Source of the DNA: Paenibacillus curdlanolyticus YK9
Lineage (GTDB): Bacteria > Bacillota > Bacilli > Paenibacillales > Paenibacillaceae
Assembly (NCBI RefSeq): GCF_000179615.1
Contig: NZ_AEDD01000010.1
Location: 1 to 64,000 of the forward strand
Reading direction: 5' to 3'
DNA length: 64,000 nucleotides
Both the position numbers and the translations under genes were made by a program. Under the pieces are notes generated by a model, which saw only the letters and a program-made list of their open reading frames with translations, was not told the DNA's origin and ran no database searches. Of this stretch, positions 25,404 through 33,299 are shown piece by piece (the stretch's first letter is position 1; each line of letters opens with the position of its first letter).

Positions 25404-26567
25404 CTACTTCATATAGATGGGCTTGCCAATGATCGTTAACGTGTTCAGCAGTCGAACGCTGCCCTTGAGTTCAATGTCAGCCTCGGCATAACGAGCGCCC
25501 CAGTCTTGCTTCCATTGTTTCCAAACACGCGGATTCTTCCGATACAAGGCATTCCCGATTCCGAGCAAATCGACTTCTCTCTTCTGCGTCTCCCGAATCG
25601 TACCGAGCAGACGCGCCTCCATCATTTGTTGGATTCGCTCGACGAAAGCTTTCTCATCCGATCTCTTCTCCAGCTTGGTGCACCGCAGGCTTCCGATATT
25701 GCCTGATAACTCGAAAGTCATTTGGACCCTCAGCTTGCCCGACTGAATGATTGGCTTCATTGTCGTTCGGACCGACTGCACCTCAATCGCTTCGGATTCC
25801 CCTTTTCCCTCTCCTTCATGGATGCAAGGGACATTCAGGATTCCTTTCTTAAACTGATTGGTAAGCATTAATAAATCTTCCGTCTGCGAAGCCGACATCG
25901 TGCCTACCATTTTACTGTCCCGGATGACTGCGAGTCCCGACATCGTCGCCTCCCCCTTCGGTTTGAGAGTTGCGATTGGAAGAATCGTATTGGGCACCTC
26001 GCTCTTTAATGCCTGAGCAAGACGAAGCAAGTTGACGGTCAGCGCCTTGCCCGAGGATCCACTTGCGTTTTCTTCCGTTTTGTTAAACTGCTGCGAAATG
26101 GTTTGCTCGATCATCGGCCTGACCTTCAAATATTCGGACGGTTCGCCCTTCGTAATCAATACTCTCGTTGTTATTCTCGCCTCATGATCGCGGTAAAAAT
26201 ATTCAAGCAGGGATAACAAATTATTCGTTCTCGCTGTTTGTTCGTCAAGGATGATAATGCGCATATGGCTCCATTGCGCTTTGCGTCCCAAATGAAGCGT
26301 GATATCGCGTACGGCCTCGAATATCGATCGGCCTTTTGTATTAATATTAATAAAGGATTTCTGCATGCTGCCGCCCTGTCCGCCCGCCTTCTGCGACGGT
26401 TTGAATATTTGTACGGTCAGGTGGACGATTTCCGGCTCGACGCTTTGGATCGCAACGCCCATCACGAAGCCTTTATCCAGCAACTCCACCCGGTTCCAAC
26501 ATCCTGTCAACAGGAATGCCGCCAAGAGCAAGGAAACAACCTTTCCTATTCGTCTCATCTCGCGCAT
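25404..26567 (-). CDS. Spore germination lipoprotein, GerAC/Ger(x)C family
   Basis: The protein has about 387 residues. A signal peptide ends in the lipobox LLTGC, so the mature protein is anchored by a lipidated Cys to the outer face of the inner spore membrane. The first mature residues, CWNRVELLDKGFVMG, are hallmark for GerAC, as is the end with RIQQMMEARLLGTIRETQK. It is one of three germinant receptor subunits. Two adjacent ATGs (26570, 26567) follow GAGGA; the second has better spacing. It follows the A-subunit gene by about 26 bp. Confidence 0.93.
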   Translation of the reverse strand: MREMRRIGKVVSLLLAAFLLTGCWNRVELLDKGFVMGVAIQSVEPEIVHLTVQIFKPSQKAGGQGGSMQKSFININTKGRSIFEAVRDITLHLGRKAQWSHMRIIILDEQTARTNNLLSLLEYFYRDHEARITTRVLITKGEPSEYLKVRPMIEQTISQQFNKTEENASGSSGKALTVNLLRLAQALKSEVPNTILPIATLKPKGEATMSGLAVIRDSKMVGTMSASQTEDLLMLTNQFKKGILNVPCIHEGEGKGESEAIEVQSVRTTMKPIIQSGKLRVQMTFELSGNIGSLRCTKLEKRSDEKAFVERIQQMMEARLLGTIRETQKREVDLLGIGNALYRKNPRVWKQWKQDWGARYAEADIELKGSVRLLNTLTIIGKPIYMK

Positions 26568-26593
26568 CATACTTTCCTCAGAGTTGTATATAC

Positions 26594-28096
26594 CTAACCT
26601 TCGCCTGTCCGATGTTTGAACGATCGACCCAGCCTTTTCTTCACGGATGGACGAATAAATACATCGCCAAGCGAATTGGGGTCGGCAGGCTGAATCGGGC
26701 TGAGATACGGTTGTCCAAGCGAACGAAGCGCGCATAGATGCCACAATACGACTAGGAGGCCAAACATGAGCCCAAAGCCGCCAAAAGCAGCGGACAGCGC
26801 CATTAACGGTAAGCGAATGATTCTAAGCGCGATGGCCATGTTGTATTGAGGAATCGCAAACGAGGCAATCCCCGTCAGCGCTACCACGACAACCATGATC
26901 GGCGAAGCTACCCCCGCATTAATAGCGGCTTCGCCGATGACGAGCGCACCTACGATGCTGACTGCCGAGCCGACTGGCCGCGGCAGCCGAATGCCCGCCT
27001 CACGCAACAGCTCGAAGAAAAACTCCATGATGAGCGCTTCAAAGAATGCAGGAAACGGAATGCCTTCCCGCGTATCCAGAATGGTAAGCAGTAAATTGGT
27101 CGGTATCATCTCCGAATGGAACGTCGTAAGCGCAATATAAACGCTAGGAAGCGTTAATGCCAGAAAGAACGCGACGATTCGAAGCCAACGAACCATTGAA
27201 GCGTACATGGAGCGTTGATAATAATCTTCGCTCGATTGAAGCAGCTCTACGAACAACCCGGGGCAAATCAGCATGGAGCCTGTCCCTTGCACCAGCACAA
27301 CGATTTTGCCGTCCAGCAGGGAAGCAACCGCCGCATCCGGCCTTTCCGTATAGCGGAATTGGGGAAAGGGCGAATACGTCACGTCTTGGATCAGCTCCTC
27401 GACATATGAGGTCTCCAGTATTTCGATCTGCTTCGCTCTCTCGATCCGTCTCTTGAACTCCTCTAGCAAATCCGGTTTTACCCTTCCTTCCAAATAGCAA
27501 TATACGATTTCCGTATTCGTCTCGCCGCCCCCGTTCAGCTTTATGAGCTTAAATCGCGAACTCATGAGCCTTTGCCGCAGCAAGCCGATGTTTTTATTAA
27601 TGTTCTCGACGGTGCTTTCCCTTGGGCCCTGTACGACGCTTTCATTCGCAGGCTCCGTAATTTGCCTCGATTCCATGCCCGATGTCTCGAAGGACAGCGC
27701 TTTGTCCCAGCTATCGAAGTAGATGACGAGGTTGCCATTCAATATTTCTTTGACGGTTTGATCGAAACTGGCTACGATTTGGGCCGATTCATCGGATACG
27801 CCGTGCTTCTCGAAATGCGAAATGATGTTTTCTGTCAGCACCTCGGTTCCGGGACCGACTTCGTGCATGACGAGATCTTGAAGCACCGTCTTCATGTAAT
27901 TTACTTTTTTACGTTCCGCAATTGTCCCGAAATAGACGGAATACGCCTCATGTTTCATGTCCGGGCCATACTGCCAAGTTAAACACTTTAGATCGTTGCA
28001 ATCGCGGAAGATTTCGTCCAAGCGTTTCCGGGTTTCATGAAGCTCCTTCGGAATCGGATTTGAAGGCCGAATGGTTGCATCGGATTGAAGCGACAA
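26594..28096 (-). CDS. Spore germination receptor A subunit (GerAA family)
   Basis: The protein has about 500 residues: a soluble N-terminal domain of about 290 residues, then about five hydrophobic segments. Family motifs include DGKIVVLVQGTGSMLICPGLF, SEDYYQRSMYASMVRWLR and PFPAFFEALIMEFFFELLREAG. It is the first gene of the germinant receptor operon and, with B and C subunits, sits in the inner spore membrane. The ATG at 28105 directly abuts AGGGG, so I favour the TTG at 28096 with nine bases of spacing; this is uncertain. A weak sigma-G-like promoter lies upstream, as expected for forespore genes. Confidence 0.93.
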   Translation of the reverse strand: MSLQSDATIRPSNPIPKELHETRKRLDEIFRDCNDLKCLTWQYGPDMKHEAYSVYFGTIAERKKVNYMKTVLQDLVMHEVGPGTEVLTENIISHFEKHGVSDESAQIVASFDQTVKEILNGNLVIYFDSWDKALSFETSGMESRQITEPANESVVQGPRESTVENINKNIGLLRQRLMSSRFKLIKLNGGGETNTEIVYCYLEGRVKPDLLEEFKRRIERAKQIEILETSYVEELIQDVTYSPFPQFRYTERPDAAVASLLDGKIVVLVQGTGSMLICPGLFVELLQSSEDYYQRSMYASMVRWLRIVAFFLALTLPSVYIALTTFHSEMIPTNLLLTILDTREGIPFPAFFEALIMEFFFELLREAGIRLPRPVGSAVSIVGALVIGEAAINAGVASPIMVVVVALTGIASFAIPQYNMAIALRIIRLPLMALSAAFGGFGLMFGLLVVLWHLCALRSLGQPYLSPIQPADPNSLGDVFIRPSVKKRLGRSFKHRTGEG

Positions 28097-28125
28097 TGTG
28101 ATCATCCCCTACATACCTATCATGC

Positions 28126-28155
28126 AGTATTGGATTCAAAATTATTCCTTTTTCA
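28126..28155 (-). promoter_or_regulatory. Possible sigma-G promoter of the ger operon
   Basis: TGAAAA (28155-28150) and CAATACT (28132-28126) are 17 bp apart on the minus strand, an imperfect match to the forespore sigma-G consensus. The position, 30 bp before the first start, is right. The match is weak. Confidence 0.3.
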
Positions 28156-28217
28156 CCTAATTCTCGATCTAGGCATATGCTGAACTATTCAGCAACGGGG
28201 AAAGTGACGGTACCGAC

Positions 28218-29114
28218 ATGAAAATCAAACCGAATGTTTACGGCTATAAGACCCAATGCGAGAACATTCCGATTCATTACTTGCCGGAGTATCAGCCCCA
28301 GCAGCCTGGGCTCGAATATTTGATGAAGCAAAGGCCTCTCTCAGAACCGCCGCCTTGTGAAGGAAAGAGAAAACTTGAGGGAAAAGTCGCCGTTATTACA
28401 GGGGGAGACAGCGGAATCGGCCGAGCAGTCGCATATGCCTTCGCCAAGGAAGGCGCCGATCTCATCGTAGCCTACTACAACGAGCACATCGATGCGATCG
28501 AAACAAAGACGCGGGTCGAACAGCTTGGGCGTCAATGCTTGACGATTGCCGGAGATATAGGCGACGAAGCGTTCTGCCGACATGTTGCAGAACAGGCGGT
28601 CCGCCAATTCGGGCGAATCGACATTCTGGTGAATAACGCAGCGGTCCAGTTTTATCAGCCTCGCCTTGAGGATATTAGCCGCGAACAGCTGGAACTGACG
28701 TTTCGAACCAATATATTTGCCATGTTCCACCTAACCAAAGCCGTTCTACCCCATATGAAGCCAGGCAGTGCAATTATTAATACATCATCCGTATTAGGCA
28801 CCGTCGGGCTGGATGTGTTAATCGATTATTCCGCTACGAAAGGAGCAATCAACGCCTTCACGCGGGCGCTCGCTGGCTCTGTAATCAGTCGAGGCATCCG
28901 TGTCAATGCCGTTGCGCCTGGCGCGACATGGACGCCATTGGTGCCTGCGTCGTTCCCGCCGGAAGAATACGAATCGATCGGATTCGACTCGCCGATGAAG
29001 CGCAACGCCCAGCCTTTCGAGTTAGCGGGAGCCTATGTTTACTTGGCATCGGACGACTCGTCCTATGTTGTCGGAGAAATTATTAATGTAAACGGTGGAG
29101 CGTATTTCGCATAG
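28218..29114 (+). CDS. Short-chain dehydrogenase/reductase (YhdF/YhxC-like, extended N-terminus)
   Basis: The 298-residue protein has an N-terminal extension of about 50 residues rich in Pro and Gln, then a classical SDR domain: TGGDSGIGRA (cofactor loop), DILVNNAA, a catalytic Ser in INTSS, YSATKG (Tyr, Lys) and a C-terminal VNGGAY. The pattern is that of the general-stress-type SDRs of Bacillales. It probably oxidises or reduces an alcohol/ketone with NAD(P). Its stop is close to the start of the GMC oxidoreductase, so the two are likely one operon. The ribosome binding site is weak. Confidence 0.9.
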   Translation: MKIKPNVYGYKTQCENIPIHYLPEYQPQQPGLEYLMKQRPLSEPPPCEGKRKLEGKVAVITGGDSGIGRAVAYAFAKEGADLIVAYYNEHIDAIETKTRVEQLGRQCLTIAGDIGDEAFCRHVAEQAVRQFGRIDILVNNAAVQFYQPRLEDISREQLELTFRTNIFAMFHLTKAVLPHMKPGSAIINTSSVLGTVGLDVLIDYSATKGAINAFTRALAGSVISRGIRVNAVAPGATWTPLVPASFPPEEYESIGFDSPMKRNAQPFELAGAYVYLASDDSSYVVGEIINVNGGAYFA

Positions 29115-29127
29115 GGATGTGAACCAT

Positions 29128-30570
29128 TTGACAGTTAGCGCGGGTAATGCCATCGGAATTTCGACGCCAAGCTGGCTGCCGACTACGACGCTGGATCAAA
29201 TGAGCAGGAACGAATACGATGTGTTGGTTGTGGGTACGGGAGCAGGCGGGGGCGCAGTCATTTGGCGGTTATGCGAGCATTGGAGAAGCACCGGCAAGAA
29301 AGTCGGCGTAATCGAGGCTGGCGATCTGATATTGCCCACCAACCTCCGCAATGTAGAGACCATGAATCCGGAACGCGTAGACGCATTAGCCTATGGTTCG
29401 GGCGGCATCGTAATCCCTGTACCCGGAACTAAATTCCGAGAGATCATTGCAGTCGGTGGGCGAACGCTCGTATGGAACGCGATCTCGCCGCGCATGCGGG
29501 TGAAGCGCGAAAGTTGGCACGTACCGCTTCAAGAGATGGATCAATATTACGACATTGCCGAGCAAGCCCTGCAGGTATCCGGCGCTTATGTGGAAGGTTC
29601 GCCGATTAACCGCATCTTGCTAAACCGGTTATGGAGCGAAGGCTATCATTATGCACGGAAAATGCCGACGGCAACGGATATGGTTCCGACCAAATACGGC
29701 GAAATGCATTCCAACGTTTATTTCAGCTCGATTAAATTTCTAGCTGGGGCGGTTAACCGCAGGCCAATCGACCTTGCCGTATTGTCGCGCGCGGTCGGCG
29801 TATTGGCGAGCAATGGAAAAGTTGAAGGCATTGAAGCGGCGACGCCCGATTTGCGGACCTACAGAATAAAGGCCAAGAAGGTCGTGTTATGCACCAGTAC
29901 AATCGAGACGCCCCGCCTGCTGCTCTATTCCGGCATCCCCGGACCGGCGATTGGCCATTACCTGACGACGCACTCCGTCGTTTGGGGCGCTTTTCCATTC
30001 AACCGCACATCCTATCCATACGTGACGGGAACGGCAGGCATTCTGCTGCCTGAGCAAGAAGGCCGCCCATTCCAGATCCAAGTCGAGGGTCCGAGCAGAT
30101 CCTTGTTTTATCACGATCCTTTCATCCCGTTTCAAAGCGTGGAGCGGATAAAGGTCGCCGGGGTCGGAACCGTTCAACCGCGCTATGATAACCGCGTCTC
30201 GCTTAACCCCTGCAACCGGGATCGGTATGGCGTTCCGGAAGTCGACGTTCAAATGACTTACAGCCCCCATGATTATGCTGTAAGCGCGTTGGCCGAACAA
30301 TCCGTCCTTCGCATCGCGTCCTTGCTTGGATTTCAGTCGACGCCTCTTACTCGCGATGTGCCTTTGCAAGGCGACCATGAATCATGCACATGTCGGATGG
30401 GCAACGATCCTATGACGTCCGCTACGAATCAGTTTGGACAAATCCATGGTATCGCCGGCCTCTTCATCGCGGACAACAGCGTTATTCCAAAGCTTGAAGC
30501 GGCGAGCCCTACGCTGACAACGATCGCGCTTGCGCTTCGAACAGCAGATTACATCGCACGTACATCCTAA
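29128..30570 (+). CDS. GMC-family FAD-dependent oxidoreductase
   Basis: The protein has about 480 residues with the FAD-binding Rossmann motif VVGTGAGGGAV near the N-terminus and GMC end motifs GDHESCTCRMG, HGIAGLFIADNSVIP and LALRTADYIA. Such enzymes oxidise alcohols, often sugars or polyols. No separate small or cytochrome subunit of the gluconate-dehydrogenase type is adjacent. The start is unclear: GTG at 29095 overlaps the SDR gene, while TTG at 29128 has AGGGAT nine bases upstream, which I prefer. It forms a likely operon with the SDR gene. Confidence 0.88.
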   Translation: MTVSAGNAIGISTPSWLPTTTLDQMSRNEYDVLVVGTGAGGGAVIWRLCEHWRSTGKKVGVIEAGDLILPTNLRNVETMNPERVDALAYGSGGIVIPVPGTKFREIIAVGGRTLVWNAISPRMRVKRESWHVPLQEMDQYYDIAEQALQVSGAYVEGSPINRILLNRLWSEGYHYARKMPTATDMVPTKYGEMHSNVYFSSIKFLAGAVNRRPIDLAVLSRAVGVLASNGKVEGIEAATPDLRTYRIKAKKVVLCTSTIETPRLLLYSGIPGPAIGHYLTTHSVVWGAFPFNRTSYPYVTGTAGILLPEQEGRPFQIQVEGPSRSLFYHDPFIPFQSVERIKVAGVGTVQPRYDNRVSLNPCNRDRYGVPEVDVQMTYSPHDYAVSALAEQSVLRIASLLGFQSTPLTRDVPLQGDHESCTCRMGNDPMTSATNQFGQIHGIAGLFIADNSVIPKLEAASPTLTTIALALRTADYIARTS

Positions 30571-30597
30571 GATGAGCCGCTTGAACGAATCTTGATT

Positions 30598-31293
30598 TTA
30601 CATTGGAGGCGGGGTATTCGAGTGCGGATGACCGTCCGCCGCCCATAGCATGCCTCTGCGAATCATTTCCGTTACTTGAGGCATCTGTACGATATCGGGC
30701 CGATGGCCGAGCGAATTATAGTAGATTCGGCCTGCTCCATATAGTTTCACCCATGATGCAGGCATAATGACCGGACGCCACACAAGCGGGGGAACAGGCC
30801 GATCGAAGTACGTTGTTGCGAGCACGACGACCGAAGGGTCAACCATCATGTAGTATTGTTCGGTCCTGACATAAAAATCGCCGATTCCGGCGACGAGGGG
30901 GTTATGCGGATTCGGAAAATGGACGCGATATATCGCGGTATCATCGCCAGGATGCGCGAGAAACTGGCCTCCGATCATCGCTTGATACTGGATTTCACCG
31001 CGAAACGCGTCCGCCGATCCATGAATGCCGGCCAAGCCCGTTCCTGCAGCGACCGCTTGCAGCAAATTGTTGAGCGGTTCCGCTTCGATTTTGCCATTCG
31101 TCCATAATGGCACGATCAGATCGGCATGCATCAACTTGCTGCGATCGTTGAAAATTTCCAGCGTATCGTAAACTTCGACGATAAAATGCTCAGCTTCTAA
31201 TATCTGCGCTACCATATTGGCTATTTCGCGCGGCCGATGCCCTGGATATCCGCCTTGCACGATCAACGCCCGTTTTCGTCTTGGAATCGTCAT
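30598..31293 (-). CDS. ThuA-like domain protein
   Basis: The 231-residue protein has the class I glutamine-amidotransferase-like fold of the ThuA family: ALIVQGGYPGHRP at the start, ADLIVPLWTNG, GLAGIHGSADAF and a late GRIYYNSLGH. ThuA proteins are linked to trehalose and other disaccharide use, where they act on 3-keto-sugars, but the activity of this one is not known. The ATG at 31293 follows AAGGGGAG by eleven bases. It is convergent with the GMC oxidoreductase gene and 27 bp from it; a shared role in sugar oxidation is possible but unproven. Confidence 0.87.
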   Translation of the reverse strand: MTIPRRKRALIVQGGYPGHRPREIANMVAQILEAEHFIVEVYDTLEIFNDRSKLMHADLIVPLWTNGKIEAEPLNNLLQAVAAGTGLAGIHGSADAFRGEIQYQAMIGGQFLAHPGDDTAIYRVHFPNPHNPLVAGIGDFYVRTEQYYMMVDPSVVVLATTYFDRPVPPLVWRPVIMPASWVKLYGAGRIYYNSLGHRPDIVQMPQVTEMIRRGMLWAADGHPHSNTPPPM

Positions 31294-31412
31294 CTGCTGG
31301 ACCACTCCCCTTCCGCATACGCTCCATTCACAAACATATGAGAACCGCGGCCAATTATGCCGTAACGGGCCATTCCACGGATCAGGCGGCATTCACTTTC
31401 GTAGGTAATAAA

Positions 31413-31455
31413 AATCGCTGCTCACTTCCTCTCTAGAGGGAAGTGAGCAGCGATT
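31413..31455 (-). terminator. Terminator of hflX
   Basis: AATCGCTGCTCACTTCC and its near-perfect complement form a long stem, with TTTTTATT on the minus-strand exit side, 25 bp after the hflX stop. Confidence 0.88.
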
Positions 31456-31479
31456 ACGCCGAATGCCCTTTTCAATCGC

Positions 31480-32757
31480 TTATGCTTCCGTAACAGGCTC
31501 CACAAACAAATGCTGATACTTCTCATAGTCAGCCTTCCTGCACTCCATCGTCAGGCGGGTTCCATTGGGCTCATAATCAGTCGCAATGACATTCGCATTG
31601 GCATTGAAATACGCGACCAAGCGGCCTTCCTCGAACGGAATGATGACCTCACAGGACATATAGTCTTGGAATATCTGCTGCTTCACGAGCGTAATGAGCT
31701 CGCTGAGCCCCGCCTCTTCCTTAACGGACAGATACACCTTATCCCCGTTCACTTGCGGATACTGCTCATCGGTGAGATCCGTCTTGTTGTACGCATAAAT
31801 CATCGGAATGTGATCGGCGCCAAGCTCCTTCAGCGTCGTATTCGTCACTTGAATATGGCGTTCGTATTCCTCATTGGAGAAGTCGACGACTTGGATCAGC
31901 AGATCTGCCTCGGTCACTTCCTCTAGCGTGGAGCGGAACGCTTTGATCAAATAATGCGGGAGCTTGCTGACGAATCCGACCGTGTCGGTCAACAGGAACG
32001 ACTTGTTGTCAGGCAGCTCGATGCCGCGAACGGACGTTTCAAGCGTGGCGAACAGCATGTCTTTGGCTAATACTTGCTTGTTGGACTCCGGCATGAATTC
32101 CTTCAATACGGCGTTCAGAAGGCTCGACTTTCCCGCATTCGTGTAGCCCACAAGACAGACAACCGGCACGCCCGTCTTCTGCCGCTGCTTGCGCTGCACC
32201 TGACGTTGGGCGACGAGCTTCTCCAGCTCCGACTGCAATGCGGTAATTCGCTCCTCGATGCGGCGGCGGTCCAGCTCAAGCTTCGTCTCGCCTGTGCCTT
32301 TGTTTTTCATGCCGGAGCCGCCGCCTTGACGGCCGAGCGATTCGCGCAAGCCAACGAGCCGCGGGAGCATGTATTGCAGCTGAGCCACCTCAACTTGCAG
32401 CTGCGCTTCGCGCGTCCGAGCGCGCTCGCCGAATATATCAAGGATGAGAATCGTCCGGTCGATCACCTTTTTCTCCAACGAGCTCTCCAGGTTGCGAATC
32501 TGCGAAGGCGACAGCTCATCGTTGAAGATGACGGTCGACGCATCCAACCCTTCCACCAAAGCAAGCAGCTCCTGAATTTTGCCGCTGCCGATGTAGTGAG
32601 GGCCGTTGACCTTGGCAGCATTCTGGGTAAGCTCCCCTACGACCTCAATGTTGCATGCATCCGCCAGGTTGCGCAGCTCTTCCATCGAATACGCAAAATC
32701 CGGACGGTTCTGTAAATTAACGCCGACGATAACGGCTCTGTTGTTCACGGGTTCCAT
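31480..32757 (-). CDS. hflX: Ribosome-associated GTPase HflX
   Basis: The 425-residue protein has the HflX N-terminal domain (residues 1-190; SGKIQEL, a coiled region near 160-190) and a GTPase domain with Walker A GYTNAGKSS (204-212), switch DTVGF and NKTD. HflX splits stalled or hibernating 70S ribosomes; in Listeria and mycobacteria homologues contribute to macrolide/lincosamide resistance. AGAGGAGG precedes the ATG. It is preceded by a leader of about 410 nt with its own promoter, a short leader peptide and an intrinsic terminator 71 nt before the start codon, so attenuation control is likely. Confidence 0.95.
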   Translation of the reverse strand: MEPVNNRAVIVGVNLQNRPDFAYSMEELRNLADACNIEVVGELTQNAAKVNGPHYIGSGKIQELLALVEGLDASTVIFNDELSPSQIRNLESSLEKKVIDRTILILDIFGERARTREAQLQVEVAQLQYMLPRLVGLRESLGRQGGGSGMKNKGTGETKLELDRRRIEERITALQSELEKLVAQRQVQRKQRQKTGVPVVCLVGYTNAGKSSLLNAVLKEFMPESNKQVLAKDMLFATLETSVRGIELPDNKSFLLTDTVGFVSKLPHYLIKAFRSTLEEVTEADLLIQVVDFSNEEYERHIQVTNTTLKELGADHIPMIYAYNKTDLTDEQYPQVNGDKVYLSVKEEAGLSELITLVKQQIFQDYMSCEVIIPFEEGRLVAYFNANANVIATDYEPNGTRLTMECRKADYEKYQHLFVEPVTEA

Positions 32758-32828
32758 CTATATATTCCTCCTCTGATTAGAGCAATTCATTCATTTCTTC
32801 AGTAACAAGCCATTCATGCCAATTCAAC

Positions 32829-32863
32829 AAAAAAACGCACGGGCGCGCTAAGGCCTGTGCGTT
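32829..32863 (-). terminator. Intrinsic terminator inside the hflX leader (attenuator)
   Basis: On the minus strand AACGCAC pairs with GTGCGTT, followed by seven U residues. It lies between the promoter and the hflX start codon. The arm GCACAGG (32860-32854) is complementary to CCTGTGC (33087-33081) earlier in the leader, which would allow an antiterminator. Confidence 0.8.
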
Positions 32864-33109
32864 GTTCGATACACGTATCGAATAGAGGATTTCAAGATAA
32901 CGTTGGTCTTGTCGGAGCGTGATGCTGAATAGACCCGCCGTATTGGCGAGCATTCGCATGGATCGCATCGTTTCCGAACACTTCTCCCATAAAAGCACGA
33001 GAACGATATCCGATTCGTCTCGTCGTAACCATTCTTAGTGTGGGTTACCTCTATGTGGGCAGACCTATCCTGAGTCCTCTGCACAGGGCAGAGCCTTGGC
33101 GCTGTTCCA

Positions 33110-33148
33110 TTAGCCGCGCGAAGTTCTAACTCGGATAAAGTCTATCAC
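33110..33148 (-). CDS. Leader peptide MIDFIRVRTSRG upstream of hflX
   Basis: A 12-codon frame starts at GTG 33148-33146 and ends in TAA at 33110. A strong GGAGGG site (33160-33155) lies six bases upstream. The peptide contains Arg-Val-Arg, matching the Arg/Lys-X-Arg/Lys motif at which macrolide-bound ribosomes are known to stall (as in the ErmD leader). It is near the 5' end of the hflX leader, ahead of the attenuator terminator. The reading as a drug-sensing leader peptide is inference; translation is not shown. Confidence 0.5.
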   Translation of the reverse strand: MIDFIRVRTSRG

Positions 33149-33180
33149 ACGTAACCCTCCGTTCCAATTTAAGTAAGGCC

Positions 33181-33210
33181 ATTCTAACACGGGGATCGGT
33201 TGGAACGCAA
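33181..33210 (-). promoter_or_regulatory. Promoter of the hflX leader
   Basis: On the minus strand TTGCGT (33210-33205) and TAGAAT (33186-33181) are 18 bp apart. The -10 box is a good vegetative match, the -35 moderate. Transcription would begin near 33174, just ahead of the leader peptide. A TTGGAACGC/GCGTTCCAA hairpin (33200-33229) overlaps the -35 region. Confidence 0.5.
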
Positions 33211-33234
33211 ACAAACTTTGGCGTTCCAAGCAAA

Positions 33235-33279
33235 AAACCGAGAAAGCGGCGCAACCGCGCGCTCTCCCGGCTTTTCTAG
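33235..33279 (-). terminator. Terminator of the SLH-GH16 gene
   Basis: An imperfect GC-rich stem (CCGGGAGAGCG with CGCTTTCTCGG, including wobble pairs) is followed by six U residues on the minus strand, 21 bp after the stop. Confidence 0.75.
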
Positions 33280-33299
33280 CTGCTTATACACTGAAGACG

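Larger units (their letters stand above)
32829..33175 (-). ncRNA. Structured 5' leader of hflX (candidate ribosome-mediated attenuator)
   Basis: About 350 nt run from the predicted start site (near 33174) to the terminator. The segment holds the leader peptide, GGGTTAC/GTAACCC (33151-33157 with 33046-33052), a CTCTGC/GCAGAG hairpin whose loop matches the terminator arm, and TTCGATAC/GTATCGAA just before the terminator. I do not recognise a known Rfam class. When termination occurs it would accumulate as a short RNA. Confidence 0.55.

Noticed and set aside
32777-32998. A 73-codon frame in the hflX leader ending just before hflX
   Set aside because: It crosses the attenuator terminator, lacks a ribosome binding site and does not look like a protein; the short leader frame at 33110-33148 is better supported.
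32829-33175. RNase P, tmRNA, 6S or SRP RNA in the hflX leader
   Set aside because: None of the conserved signatures I know for these RNAs is present; leader/attenuator is the better reading.
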